Notes: generated by a model not told the origin, from the sequence alone. A stretch of 64,000 nt of DNA from Anaeromyces robustus (GCA_002104895.1 MCFG01000365.1:1-64000); one strand, 5' to 3'; shown: positions 15,665 to 30,305, counted from the first letter of the stretch. A program made the numbers and translations.

Positions 15665-18220
15665 AATAACCCAAGGATTTTTTTACTTTACTTTTATTTT
15701 TACTTAAAAAATCATAATTATGGATTATATTGTTATTGTTATTATTATACTTTATTATATAATTTTATCCATTTTTAGTAAATATTCCTTCTTCTGTATT
15801 CTTCTGTATAAATAAATAAAAAAAACCTTTTCTTTTTTTTTTTTTTTTTTTTGTTACTAAAACATAAAATAAATAAATATCAATCGGTTATTATTGCTTT
15901 TTTGATTATTAAAATAACCCAAGAAATATATTTAATTTTTACTTTATCTATTTTCAGTAAAAAAATTTAAAAAGGAAAGTAAAAAATAAACTTTTTTTTT
16001 TTTTTTTTTGTTCTTCATATTTATTGTTATTATGATTGTTATAAAATATATTAATACAATAATAACAATAATAACAATAATAATAGTAATAATAGTAATA
16101 ATAATAATGGCTAAGAATTTATTGTTAAAATTATAACAATGATTAAAAAAACCCAAGAAATACTTAGGAAATTATTAAACAATTTTAATAATTAAATATT
16201 AATTAAAATTTTAATAATTAATTTAATAATAATTAAATAATAATAATAAAATTTTTATTATAAAAAAATAATATAATATAATATAATAATTAATTAATAA
16301 ATATAATAATAATAAAAACTATAATAATTATAAATAATAATATAAAAGGAATTTTATGGTGTGGATATTAATATAAAATCTGTATTTTTTTTTTAAAAAA
16401 TTTAAATTTAAATTAATTATTTATTAATATATTTAATATATTTAATATATAAACTATTATATTATAATTAATATAATAATACAATATAATATAATAAATA
16501 AAATAGAACTGCTATTTTTTTATAAAAGTAAATAAATAAATAAGATGAATTAATTACATTAACATTGCTAATGATTCCTTTAAATAAAGAAAAAAGCATT
16601 AATAATTATTATACTTTCATTTATATTTTTTTTATTTGTTTTATATTAATGTTTTTAATTTTATTTTCTGATTTTTTTTTAAATGTAAAACTTTAAAAAA
16701 GTACAAATACAAATACAAGAAAAAAAATAATTTTTTTTTATTTGTTCTATTTTTCTTTAATGTAAATGTAAAATGTAAAATGTAAAATCTTGAAGTATTG
16801 AATATAAAATTTTTTGAATCAAATATCTTAAAATAAAAAAAAGGAATAAAAACTAATTAATTAATTAATTAATAATATAAATATAAAAAAAAAAAAGTTT
16901 TTGATTTATTTTAGTTAAATTTTAGTTATTATAATATTTTATATATTTTAAGTATTTTTGTATTCTTTAAAATTATTACATAAAATATATATATAAAAAA
17001 AGTTTAAAAACGGTTTAAATTTGATATGCCGTCTGTCTATCTTTTTTTAATTTTTTTAAAAATTTTTAAATACAAAAAAATGTTTTAAAAATAAATTTAA
17101 ATAAATAAAATAAATGAAATAAAATAAATAAAAATTTTATTTTGTTACATCACTAAATTTTATCTTTATTTATATTAATTATTAGTTTTCTATTTATATT
17201 TAAAATAGTATTTAATTATTTTATTTTACTTTATTTTATTTTTACTGTGTCACACATCAACATCAATATTAACATTAATATTAACTTCAATATTAACCTC
17301 TCCTCAATTTAAACGGAATTTTATATATAATAATTATTCCTATATTAATAATATTTTTTTATAATAATAATCATAATAACTCAGAAAAATATATTAAAAT
17401 ATTAAAATATTAAAATAAAATAGTAAAAAGTTTCAAATAATAAATATTCTTTTAGAATAAAAAAAAATAGGTTTAAATATTTTATTTTATAATAGTTATG
17501 TTTATGTTTTATTTTTATAAATTTATTAATATTATTATTTATAATTATTATGTCTTTTTTATTTTATTTTTATTTTTACTTTTTATTTTTATTTATTCAT
17601 ATAGTTCGATATATATTATCATCTATCGTAATATTAACTTATTATTATTATTAGAAGAAGAAGAAGAGACGGTATTACAAATCAAATGACAAATGACTAA
17701 ATAATGATTAATAATTAAAATCAAATGAATGATTATTAATAATAAAATTGATTTTTATTATTATTTTTTATTATTATTTATTATTATTTATTTTTATTAT
17801 TTTTTATTATTTTTTATTATTATTATTAATTATTATTATTATTTATTATAAGGTCAAAATTATTAAAAGAAAAAAATATTCTATAATTCCTTTTATGGTA
17901 GGTGCGGTTATTTTTTTTATTTATTTTTTTATTTATTTTTTTATTTATTTTTTATTTTATATTTTTTTCTTCTTGATTTTTAATTTTTTTTTTTTTTTTT
18001 TTGTGTAGCTTTTCTATAAATAATGTTATTGAAAATTAAACCAATAAAATGAAATCATTGAATTATCAATTTAGTACAAAAAAAAATGAACATCAAAAAA
18101 AAAAAAAAAAAAATTTATTTATTAAATTAAATTAAATTAAATTATTAAATTATAAAAATAAAAAATAAAAAATAAAAAATCATTAAAAATAATTAATTAT
18201 TAATTAATTAATTATTTATT

Positions 18221-18252
<32 letters not shown>

Positions 18253-18939
18253 TTATTATTATTTTATATTTTATTAATATTTTATTTTTTCCATCCTATT
18301 TCATCATTTATATTAGTATTTCGTCATTTTTACTGTGATTTCGTCATTTTTTATATAAATATTTAATTAATTAATAAATCAATCAATAAAGAATTATTGA
18401 TGACCATTTCTCTTTAATAATTAATTATTTATTTATTTGTTATTTATTATTTATTATTAAATTATTAAAAAAAAATAAAAATTGAAATTAATATCACATA
18501 TCAACATTAATAAAATAATATTTATTTATACATTTATGAGTTAAAATCTTAATAGGAAAATATTCAAAAAATTTAATTATAATATTTCATTATAATTTTT
18601 TATATAAAAGAAATAATAAAGATTTTCATGTTTTTTCGTAGTATGTAAATAAAATAAAATAAATATATATATATAATTAATAAATATATAATTATATAAA
18701 TATTATTATATAACTGGATTTTATATATAATATCTTTAAAAAAAAACGTACAAGCCAATTAAATAGAATTTCATGGCTTATCTACTTTTCAATAGTTTTT
18801 ATAGAATATATATGGAATAATATAATAAATAAAGTAAATAAAAATAAATAATATAATAAAAATAAATAAAGTATATAAATAAAAATAAAGTAAATAAATA
18901 AATAAATAAATAAATAAATTTTTATGACTAATTATTTAA

Positions 18940-18976
<37 letters not shown>

Positions 18977-19134
18977 GAAAAAAGTTTTATTAAAAAAATA
19001 CATTAAAAAAAGGGTTTTTTTTATTTTTATTTTTCTATATATAATAAATTTTCCCGTTTTTTTTAATATATTAATAATTTCAAATTTTTTATGGCTATGT
19101 CACTTTTTTTTATATATATATAAATATAAATGAA

Positions 19135-19177
<43 letters not shown>

Positions 19178-22100
19178 AATGATATATAAAATGATTAATC
19201 ATCATTTTTTTAATTTATTTTAATTTAATTATTTATCATCATTTTTTATAAATATATATTTTATATATTTATTTATTAATTATTTATTATTTATTAATTA
19301 TTATCATTATTATTTATTAATTATTTAATTATTTATTATTTAGCATGAAAAGTTTTATCATAAATGTAAACATATCATTGGTTCTATTCATGATAAAGAT
19401 TATGATTATGATTATGATTAAAGCTTTTTTTATTATTTTTTAATTATTATTATTATTTTTAATTATTATTATTATTATTTTTTAATAAATAAAAATCATA
19501 TTAAATAGTTTAATATGCCATAAGTGTTAATATAAAATAAATTTATATTATATGATATTATTATAAGAATATATTCAATAATAATAATAAAACAAAAAAC
19601 TTATATACAATAATTATTCATAATATTCGTAATATTCATGATATCTTTTTTTTTTTTTTTACTTATAACCTGATAATTTATTATTATATTAGCATATATA
19701 ATAAAGTTTAATGGTAAAAGAAAAATATATATACATATATATATAAAAGAAGAATAATATATAATAATAATAGTAATATAAAATAATAATAAATAATAAT
19801 AATAAAAAACATATAATATTATAATAATAATAAAAATATAATAATAATAATTCACAATATATATTTTTTTATTTTATTTTTATATTGAAAACTTTATTTT
19901 ATAATATTATAATATTATTTATATATATATTATATTTATTTATTTATTTATAATTAGGAAAATAAGAATTATCTTTATTATTTATTATTATTTATTTAAA
20001 AAAAAAAAGACCTTTTTTTTTTATATATTATTTACTTTATTTTATATTTATATTTACTTTATATTTATTTTATTTGTAACATTTTATTATTTTATTATTT
20101 ATTATTTATTATTTTATTATTAATTAATATTTATTTAGTGTTTTATTTTTTCATTTTATTTTCATTTTTATTTTATTTTATTTTATTATATTTGTATTAT
20201 AATAAAAATTTTATGTATTAGGAAAGAATATTCCATAATAAATTTAGATTTTTAAATTTATTAATATTAACCTTTTTAGAGCCATGCTTTTTTTTTATTA
20301 TTTTTTATTATTTTTTTTTTATAAAGCATTAGTTTTAATTTAATTTATTTATTTATTTAATATTATAATTGTTTTATAATATATTAATATATTGTATAAT
20401 TTATTTTTATTATATGTATTAATAGTACATTCTTTATAGGATATCTATTAACTTTTTTTTTTTTATATATATATGGCATAATCTTACTCTATAATTAATT
20501 TTATTAATATTAAAGTTTGAAAATTTAATTAAAATATTTTTTTTTGATATATTAAATTTTTTGTAGGTAATGTTCTATTGTCCCTTTTTTGGGTATAATG
20601 GAAATTGGTGACACGGAATTTAAAATGAATCAAAATTAAAAAGAAAACTATTTTAAATTAAAAAAAAAAAATACCAATTCAAAAAATAAAAAAAAAATAA
20701 AAAAATAAATGGAATTTATATATAATTATATAAATATAATATAATATAATATAATATATTCAATATAATTGAATAATTAAATAATAATAAAAAATAAGTT
20801 TAAAAAAAAATTAAAAAAAAAAAAATTAACAATAAATCTAAATCTAATTTAGTATTCTACTTAATATGGTAATTTTTAAATAAAAAAAAAAAATAAAATA
20901 AAATAAAATAAAATAAAAGTAATAAATAAAATTAATTAATAATTTTTTTATTTTCGTTATTTTTTATTTTTATTTATTTATTTTTTTTTATATTTAATAA
21001 ATAAAAACTTCATAACTAAAACAAATAAAATTAAATTTCTTATTAATAAATATTTATTATTATTATTATTAATAATATATAAAAAATAATAAAATAATAA
21101 AATTTGAAACATAACATTCCTATAATATTTTTAATTAATTATGAGGCTATTATTAATTATGACCTTAAACTTTTTTTATTTTTATTTTTATTTTTTAATA
21201 GACAAATAAAAAAAAATTATTGTCCTTGTCTTTGTTTCTTGTCCTTTGTTGTTAATCATATTATTGTATCATATATTAATATTTTTTTTAAATAGAATTA
21301 AAGATCTATTAAATGATATTAAATGATATTAAATGATATTTATGTTCGGTATATAAAAATTTATATTCTATGTAAAATAATATTTATTAACAATATTTAT
21401 GTTAATTAATATATCCTAACTTTATAGGTATTTTAAAATTCTACGTCCTATAATAATTTTAATTTTAAATTATATATTTTTTTTATTTTTTAATTTTTTT
21501 TTATACATATTGTATAAAGATCTTGCTTACTTTTTAAGCTAATTAAGTATGCTTAATGCTGAGGTTTGATGATTCTTTCTATAATAAACTAAAATAAAAA
21601 ATAAAATTAATTAAATAAAGTATGGAATAAAATTAAATAAAATTAAATAAAATAAAAAATATTACTATAAATGTAATTAAAATAATAATAATAGTAAATA
21701 TTAATATTCTATACATTTTACAATACATGAAAAAATAATAAAAAAAAAACATAAACAATACAGAATACAGAATAATATAATATTATACATAACAAATATA
21801 AAAAAAAAAAAAAAAAAAGACAAAAAAAAAAACAAACTTTTTTTACATACACATTTTTTACTAAATTTAGTAAAAAAAAAAAAAAAAATAAAAGAAAAGA
21901 AAATAATTAACGATTATTCCATAAAAGGAATAATAGTAAAAAAAAAATAATAAAAATAATAAGGAAAATAAGGAAATAAGGAAAAAAAGTAGGGTACTTT
22001 CTTTTTAGATTTAACATGTAATAAATAAAATAAATAAAAAAATAATATAAAATATATAATAAATAATATATTGGAAAAAATAACGAAAAAGAAATTCAAT

Positions 22101-23756
22101 TTAAATTAACAAAAAAAAAAAATAACGAAAAAAAAAGATAAAAAAAAAAAAAATTAACAAAAAAGGTGAAAAAAAAATAATCGTTGAATTTTTATTATTA
22201 TAAAAAAATATATTTAATTAAAAAATAAAATAAAATAAAATTATTAATTATTAATTATTGATTATTATAATAAAAAAATAAAGTTAATTGTTTTTTATTT
22301 TATTATTTTATTTTATTTTATTTTATTTTTGTTATTTAATTTTTTGTAATTAAAAATTATACAGAAAAATAAATAAATATAATAAAATAAAAATGAAAAA
22401 AGGTGGGAAAAACTAATTTTTGAAATATTAAAGAGTAAAAATTAAAAAAAAAAGGAATAATTTTATATTGTTTTTTTTTTTTTATTATTATTATTTTTTA
22501 TTATTATTTATTATTATTATTTATTATTTATTATTTATTATTAATTATTTATGATTTGTTATTGATTATTATCTTGTTATTTGTCATTATCTGTTATTTT
22601 AGTATTTAATATTTTTTATTAATTATTTTATATACACACACACAACTTTTATTTTATTTTTAATTAATAAAACAATTCCAATATTTTTTTTCATCCTTTT
22701 TTTTTTTTTATTTATTTATTTATTTAACAATATAAAGGTCCAAATTATTAATAATATCATATTTTTATCGTTTCTATCTTACCATAATAATTGTGATACC
22801 TAATCATAATAATAAAACAATAAAATAATAAAATAAAATAATAAAATAATAAAAAAAAATAATGATTAGTTATAATCATAACTAATTTATTTTACTATTG
22901 TTAATGTTACTATTATCCATAATTAATCCATTAATATTATGATGATGATTGTTATTAATTATTAATTATTGTATTTATTGTATTTATTTATTATTAATGA
23001 TTGTACTTCCTTTAAATAATTCAATTAATAAATTACAAAAAAGTAATAATAATAATAATAATAATAAAGAAATTACAAAAACAAATTAAATAATAGTAAA
23101 TTCGTTTTTTTTATTATTATTACTTTTTTTTATTATTACTTTTTTTTTATTACTTTTTTTTTATTACTTTTTGTAAATTAATTAATTAAAAATTATTAAT
23201 CTTTATTTTTTTTTACACAATTATCACTAAAAATTATATCATAGATAATAATTAAAACTATTAATAATAAATAAATAAATAAAAAAAGTTTTAAATGATT
23301 TTTAATTAGTAAATAAAAAAAAGTTTTTTTTTTTTTTTATGATTTAGTAATTATATTTTTATTTTATAAAAAATAAAATAAAAATAAAATAAAATAAAAA
23401 AACGTTTATAAAAAATTGAAAAATTTTATTTTTATTTGTTATTTATTTATTTTATTTATGATTTATTTAATTTATTATTTTATTTAATTTATTTAAATAT
23501 TTCCTTTTATTTGTTGGTTAGTTGTGATACTTTTTTCTTTTATTTTATTACCTTACTCATTATATTAAAGTAACACACATAAAACGGTAAAAAAGATAAA
23601 AAAAAAAAAAAACATTTAATATTTTTAAATAAATGAGTAACATTAGAAATAGAAATAGAAATGGGGAAAAAAAAACGGTAAAATATAATAAAATAAAATA
23701 TAATAAAATAAAATAAAATAAAATAAAATAAAATAAAATAAAATATATTTTTTATT

Positions 23757-23941
23757 AAAGACTAGCCCATATTACCAAATAACAATATTAAAAATATTTT
23801 TAAATTTTTTTTAAATATTCTTTAAAGACTAGCCATTTCACCAATGAAAATATTTTAAATAGATTTTTATAGATTTTTTTAGACAGCCAAAATATATTTT
23901 TTTTATTTTTATTTTTATTGGTGATATGGCTAGTCTTTAAA
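23757..23941. repeat. Foldback element with AAAGACTAGCC arms
   Basis: The segment at 23821-23845 is the reverse complement of 23917-23941 with one mismatch in 25. A second, slightly diverged direct copy of the left arm begins at 23757. About 70 AT-rich bases separate the inverted arms. This is far from the low-complexity background and resembles a small foldback or MITE-like unit. No transposase is present. Confidence 0.65.
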
Positions 23942-24379
23942 AATCTAATTTTTATACATGCTTTTTTATTTTATTTTATTTTATTTTATTTTATTTTTTA
24001 TTAATACTTGTTATTTAATTATTTATTAATATTAATATTTATTATTTTTTCATTTATTTATTTATATATATATTTATTTATTATTTATTTATTTATTTAT
24101 TTATTTTTTATTAATTAATTAATTAATTATTTATTATTTATTAATAAATATTTATTTATTTATTTTAAAAATTTATTCATTTATTATTAATATTTATTTA
24201 TTTAATTAAATGATACTATTTATTTACTTTACTTTATTAATATTTATTTTTATTATACGCATCATAAAAAAGAATTAGATTAAGAATAAAACAAATGGTA
24301 AACAATAAAAAAAAAAGAAAATAAAAATAATTATAAATAAATAATTAAAATGATAATAAAGTAATTTTTTATAGATTAG

Positions 24380-24730
24380 TTAAAAATAAGAACGTTAATA
24401 CTGATAATACAGTAGGGACAGCTTAGTAGGGCAAATGCCAATATCCTATTATCAAGTCTATTTAGTGGAAATAGGATAGGATAGGATTATTAATTTTTCT
24501 TTAATTCTCTATTATATCTATTGTAAGAATTAAGAATTAAAGATTAGTATGAATTTATTATTTTTTTATGTATTACTTATACTACTTTATATATACCCTC
24601 CAGGTATTATTCATTATTATTTATATAATGTTTATCTGGATTTTTTTATTAATATCTTTTTTTTTTTTTTATTTTTTTGTGTTTTATTTTTTTTTATGAG
24701 TTTAAATATTAATATTTAAACTTTATAAAG
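24380..24730 (+). mobile_element. 5'-truncated LINE 3' end (relic)
   Basis: This segment is a diverged copy of the last codons and 3' untranslated region of the LINE found at 37754-42874. Shared landmarks in the same order are the sequence for the ORF C-terminus (tagtagggcaaatgcc, then tagtggaaataggata), the agaattaag block, the ccctccag block and the T-rich tail. Everything upstream of the ORF end is missing, as expected from incomplete target-primed reverse transcription. Several substitutions and small indels show it is older than the nearly intact element, or belongs to a related subfamily. No clear poly(A) tail or target-site duplication remains. Confidence 0.8.
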
Positions 24731-25494
24731 ATGATATATAAAATAAATTTGTGTGCTTTAAAGAAAAATAATAAATAATAATATAATAAATAACAATAAT
24801 AATAATACAATGAATAATAATTTTTTTTTTTACTTTCAATTTCACTTTATAATTATAATAATATTTAATGACATAAAAAATATATATATAAATATAAATA
24901 TATATATAAATAAACTTAGGTTCAAAGAATATTTTTTTTTATTTTTTTTTTTTTGTTTTGTTTTTTTTGTTTTATAATTGTTTTAATTATTGAAAATTTT
25001 AAAAAAAAAAAAATTATTAAAATGTATAGAATAATCTATTTTATTAATATTTATTTATTTATTAATATTTATTTATTTAATTTATTAATATTTATTTATT
25101 TAATTAAATGTTACTATCTATTTATTTAATTTATTATATTTATTTAATTAATTAAATGATACTATTTATTTACTTTATTAATATTTATTTATTTACTTTA
25201 TTAATATTTATTTATTTATTTAGTTATTTATTTATTAATATTTATTTATTTAATTTATTAATATTTGTTATTTAATTAAATGTTACTATTTATTTATTTA
25301 CTTTATTAATATTTATTGATTATATATTTATTTAATTTATTAATATTTATTTACTTATTTATTAATATTTATATATATTTATTTACTTATTTATTATATA
25401 TTTATTTAATTTATTATATATTTATTTATTTATTTACTTATTTATTTACTTATTTATTTACTTATTTATTTATTATTTATTATTTATTTATTAT

Positions 25495-25710
25495 TAATAT
25501 TTATTTATTTAATTAAATAATACTATTTATTTACTTTATTAATATTTATTTATTTACTCTATTTATATTTATTTATTTAATTAAATAATACTATTTATTT
25601 ACTTTATTAATATTTATTTATTTACTCTATTTATATTTATTTATTTAATTAAATAATACTATTTATTTACTTTATTAATATTTATTTATTTACTCTATTT
25701 ATATTTATTT
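25495..25710. repeat. 68-bp tandem repeat, about 3 copies
   Basis: Units marked by aattaaataatactattt begin at 25511, 25579 and 25647, an exact 68-base spacing. They sit inside a longer TTTA-rich satellite and are almost identical, so the expansion is recent. Confidence 0.8.
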
Positions 25711-26018
25711 ATTTACTCTATATTTATTTATTTACTTTATTAATATTTTTTATTTATTATTTATTTATATTTATTTATCTACTTTATTAATATTTATTTA
25801 TTTATTTATTTATCTTATTAAAGTAAATAAAAAAAAATAAATAAAATAAAATGAAATAAAAAGCTTATCCATCATCCATCCTCCATCCTCCATTATCCAT
25901 TATCCATCATTAGTGTTTGTTTTGTTAATAATAAAAAAAGTTTTTATTTATAGTAATACAAATAAAACAAAAAAAACAAAACAAAAAACAAAAACAAAAA
26001 ACAAAAAAAAAACAATTT

Positions 26019-26049
<31 letters not shown>

Positions 26050-26224
26050 ACATGCTTACAACAAAAATTAACCAAATTTGTAAAAAAAAAAAAAAAAAAA
26101 AAAAATTTTTTTTTTAAATTTTTTTTTTAATTTCATATTATGACTCCCTTGGTTTTTAAATTAAATTATTTGTTTTAATTAAAAAAAATTTTTTTTTTAA
26201 ATTTTTTTTTATTTTATTTTTCAT

Positions 26225-26580
<356 letters not shown>

Positions 26581-27074
26581 CTATTTTAATTTATCTATAT
26601 TGTATTGTTTACTATTATTAAAATTATAAAGTCAAGAAGTTTATAATATTTTATTTGGTATTATTATTATTAATAGTAATATTATTATTTATTAATTATT
26701 ATTTATTATTCATTATTTATTAATTATTATTTATTATTATAATTGTTAGTATAAAAAGTAAATTATAATAAAAAAATTAAAATAAAATAAAATAAAATTA
26801 AATAATATTTTATGATTTTGATTATTCTCTCTCTTTATTTTTATACTTATTTATTTATTAGAAAAAAAAAACTTATAAATTAATACAATATTTTTTATTG
26901 AATTAATTATTTTCATGTATAGTTGATCACATCTCCTACAAAATTAGGGATTAAGAAGTCTTATCAGTTTTGAAAAAAAAAAAATAAAGATAAAAATAAA
27001 AATATAAATAAAAAAATAAAAAAAAAACTTGTTCAAAAAAGAAAGAAGAAAGAAAAAACCTCGAATGTGAAGAC

Positions 27075-27113
27075 TTTAAATCAGTTTATCAATGATTGAT
27101 AAACTGATTTAAA
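27075..27113. repeat. Perfect 39-bp palindrome
   Basis: Arms of 19 bases (27075-27093 and 27095-27113) are exact reverse complements around a single central G. The sequence is not simple repeat; each arm contains atcagtttatc or its complement. It lies just upstream of a pyrimidine tract and of the 27.4-30.1 kb minisatellite. Confidence 0.85.
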
Positions 27114-27149
27114 ATGATGAAATAATGGATTATTGATCCTATTTGAAGA

Positions 27150-27250
27150 TTTGAAGAAGAGAGAGATATTTCTTTTCTTTCCTTTCTTTTCCTTTCCTTT
27201 CTTTTCCTTTTTCTTTTTCTATTTATCCTCCCTATATCTCTCTTTAAGAC
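27150..27250. repeat. Pyrimidine tract flanked by inverted GAGAGATAT
   Basis: A run of C/T-only sequence (TTTCC and TTCTTT words) is bordered by agagagagatatt on the left and tatatctctct on the right, which are inverted copies. It could form a long hairpin or a triplex-prone structure. Confidence 0.6.
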
Positions 27251-27409
27251 TATCCTGTTTTTTTTTTTTTTTTTTTTTTTACCAAGAATTGATCTTTAAA
27301 TAAAATAGAATTCTATTAAAACCTAAAATTAAGAGAAGAAATAATTCTAATAATTAAATAAAAAAATTTTTATAGTATTATAGTATAGTGTTTTTTTTTC
27401 TTTCTTTTT

Positions 27410-30112
27410 TATTTATAGTTAATTAGTAGAATAAATCAAGTTAATCATTAAAAATAAACCAAACCAAAGAAGTTATATTTTTTGAAGTACTTTCCGTTAA
27501 TCATTAAGAATAAACCATATTAAAAAAAAGCGATTATATTTTTGGTTAATCATAAAGAATAATCCTTATTAGAAAAAAAAAAGAAGTTATGCTTTTTGAA
27601 GTACTTTTAGTTAATCATTAAGAATAAACTATATTAGAAAAAAAAAGTCTTATTAGAAAAAATAGAGATTATATTTTTTGAAGTACTTGTAGTTAATCAT
27701 TAAGAATAAGCCATATTAGAAAAAAAAAAGAAGTTACATTTTTTGAAGTATTTTTAGTTATTCATTAAGAATAAACCATATTAAAAAAAAAAAGAGATGA
27801 TATTTTTGGTTAATCATTAAGAATTAACCAAAGAAGTTATTTTTTAAAGTACTTTTAGTAAATCATTAAGAATAAACCATTTTAAAAAAAAGGATGGTAT
27901 ATTTATTGAAGTACTTTTAGTTAACCATTAAGAATAAATCTTTTTTAGAAAAAAAGTCATTTTTATTTAAATACTTTTAGTTAATTATTAGGATAAATCT
28001 TTTTTAGAAGAAAAAAAAAGTCTTTTTAGAAAAAATAGAGATTATATTTTTTGAAGAACATTTAGTTAATCAATAAGAATAAACCTTATGTAAAAAAAAA
28101 AAGAGATGATATTTTTGGTTAATCATTAAGAATAAACAATATTAGATAAAAAAAGAGATTATATTTTAAGTTAATCATTAAAAAATAAATCATAGATTAT
28201 ATTTTTTGAAATATTTTTAGTTAATCATTAAGAATACTCCTTATTAGAAAAAAAAACTAATATTTTCTGAAGTATTTTTAGTTAATCATTAAGAATAAAC
28301 CATATTGGTAAAAAAAAAGAGGTTATATTTTTTTAAAAAAAAAAGATATTATATTTTTAGTTAATTATTAGAATAAACCATATTGGTAAAAAAAAAGAGG
28401 TTATTTTTTTTTTTTTAAAAAAAAAAAAGAGATTATATTTATTGAAGTACTTTTAATTAATCATTAAGAATAAACCATATTAGATAAAAAAAGAGATTAT
28501 ATTTTTTTAAAACAAAATGATTATATTTTTGGTTAATCATTAAGAATAAATCACATTAGAAAAAAAAGAGGTTATATATTTAGTTAATATTAGTTAATCA
28601 TTAAAAATAAACCTTTTTTTAGAAAAAAAAAGAGGCTATATTTTCGGTTATATTTTAATCATTAAGAATAAACCATATTAAAAAAAAAAGAGATTATATT
28701 TTTAGTTAATTATTGAAATACTTTTAATTAATTATTAGGGTAAATCTTTTTTAGAAGAAAAAAAAAGAGGTTATGCTTTTTGAAGTACTTTTAGTTAATC
28801 ATTAAGAATAAACCTTATTAGAAAAAAAAAGAGATTATATTTTTGGTTATATTTTAATCATTAAGAATAAACCTTTTTAAAAAAAAAAGAGGTTATATTT
28901 TTTGAAGTACTTTTAGTTAATCATTAAGAATAAACCTTATTAGAAAAAAAAGAGATTATTTTATTGAAGTTCTATTAGTTAATTATTAGAATAAATCTTT
29001 TTTAGAAAAAAAAGTAGAGGTTATATTTTCTTTAAAAAAAAAGAGATTATATTTTTAGTAAATCATTAAAAATAAACCTTATTAGAAAAAAAAAAGTTAT
29101 ATTTATTGAAGTGCTTTTAGTTAATTATTAGAATAAACCCTTTTTAGAAAAAAAGAGGTTATATTTTTTTTAAAAAAAAGAGATTATATTTTTGGTTAAT
29201 CATTAAGAATAAACCACATTAGGAAAAAAAAGTTATATTTTTGAAGTATTTTTAGTTAATCATTAAAAAATAAATCATATTACAAAAAAAAAGAGATTAT
29301 ATTTTTAGTTAATCATTAAAATAAACCTTTTTTTAGAAAAAAAAAGAGGCTATATTTTCGGTTATATTTTAATCATTAAGAATAAACTTTTTTTTAGAAA
29401 AAAAGTCATTTTTATTGAAGTACTTTTAGTTAATCATTAAAAATAAACTATTTTAGAAAAAAAAAGAGGTTATATTTTTTTTAAAAAAAAAAAAAGAGTT
29501 TTTATTTATTGATTACTTTTAGTTAATTATTAGAATAAACCATATTGGTAAAAAAAAAAGAGGTTATTTTTTTTTTTTTTAAAAAAAAAAGAGATTATAT
29601 TTATTGAAGTACTTTTAATTAATCATTAAGAATAAACCATATTAGATAAAAAAAGAGATTATATTTTTTTTAAAAAAAAGTGATTATATTTTTGGTTAAT
29701 CATTAAGAATAAATCACATTAGAAAAAAAAGAGGTTATATATTTAGTTAATATTAGTTAATCATTAAAAATAAACCTTTTTTTAGAAAAAAAAAAGAGGC
29801 TATATTTTTGGTTATATTTTAATCATTAAAAAATAAATCATATTAGAAAAAAAAGAGGTTATATTTTTAGTTAATCATTAAGAATAAACCTTATTAGAAA
29901 AAAAAGAAGTAATATTTTTTGAAGTACTTTCAGTTAATCATTAAGAATAAACCATATCAGAAAAAAGAGATTTTATTTTTGTTTAACTCTTAAGAATAAA
30001 CCATATTAGATAAAAAAAAAGAAGTTATATATTTTGAAGTACTTTTAGTTAATCACTAAAAATAAACCTTGTTAAATAAAAAAAAAAAAAAAGAAGTTAT
30101 ATATATATATAT
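27410..30112. repeat. Degenerate minisatellite, 2.7 kb
   Basis: Dozens of imperfect copies of a unit of roughly 50-70 bases are arranged head to tail. The core is gttaatcattaagaataaac, followed by catatt or ttatt, a run of 8-10 A, agagattatattttt and, in many units, tgaagtacttttag. Unit length varies by loss of the last block. A higher-order duplication is also present: about 290 bases at 28370-28660 recur almost unchanged at 29520-29820. No frame is open across it. The array stops at the telomere-like motif at 30124. Confidence 0.9.
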
Positions 30113-30123
30113 ATTTTGAAATA

Positions 30124-30138
30124 GGGTAACCCTAACCC
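30124..30138. repeat. Telomere-like motif
   Basis: gggtaaccctaaccc contains about one and a half TTAGGG/CCCTAA-type units plus an inverted GGGT. It marks the edge between the minisatellite and the duplicated gene region. It is too short to prove a telomeric origin. Confidence 0.4.
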
Positions 30139-30305
30139 ATTTTAATACTTATATATGAATATAAATATGTCATGAAAATATATCCAAGATGCAAGGCATA
30201 ATCTTGTAGAAACAACTATTAATTCAAGTAGAATAACATCAATATATATATAATAGTTATGAGTTACAATTAAATATAGTACTTGATGATGTAAAATAAA
30301 AAATA
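30139..30305. repeat. Left copy of a dispersed block (direct repeat)
   Basis: This block aligns with 34067-34290. Shared landmarks are ttaatactta, tcatgaaaatatat, ccaagatg, cttgtagaaacaa, caatagttatga-type sequence and tagtacttgat. In the right copy it lies just upstream of ankyrin-like sequence, so it is probably the promoter or 5' end of an ankyrin-family gene. Neither copy has an open frame. Confidence 0.65.

Larger units (their letters stand above)
1..24379. other. Gene desert, extremely AT-rich
   Basis: No gene can be supported here on either strand. The stretch is made of homopolymer A and T runs, ATT/AAT/TTTA microsatellites and short AT palindromes. The open frames that exist encode only Ile/Tyr/Phe/Leu/Lys/Asn strings and follow the microsatellites. 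Slightly less AT-rich patches (for example around 7330-7390, 11280-11330, 14090-14210, 20560-20640 and 21515-21580) do not extend into recognisable protein or RNA. Spliced genes with very short exons cannot be fully excluded, but I see no conserved motif. Repeats worth noting are listed separately. Confidence 0.75.

Noticed and set aside
27410-30112. CRISPR-like array
   Set aside because: Repeats are degenerate and directly adjacent, with no unique spacers of constant length and no cas genes; eukaryotic minisatellite.
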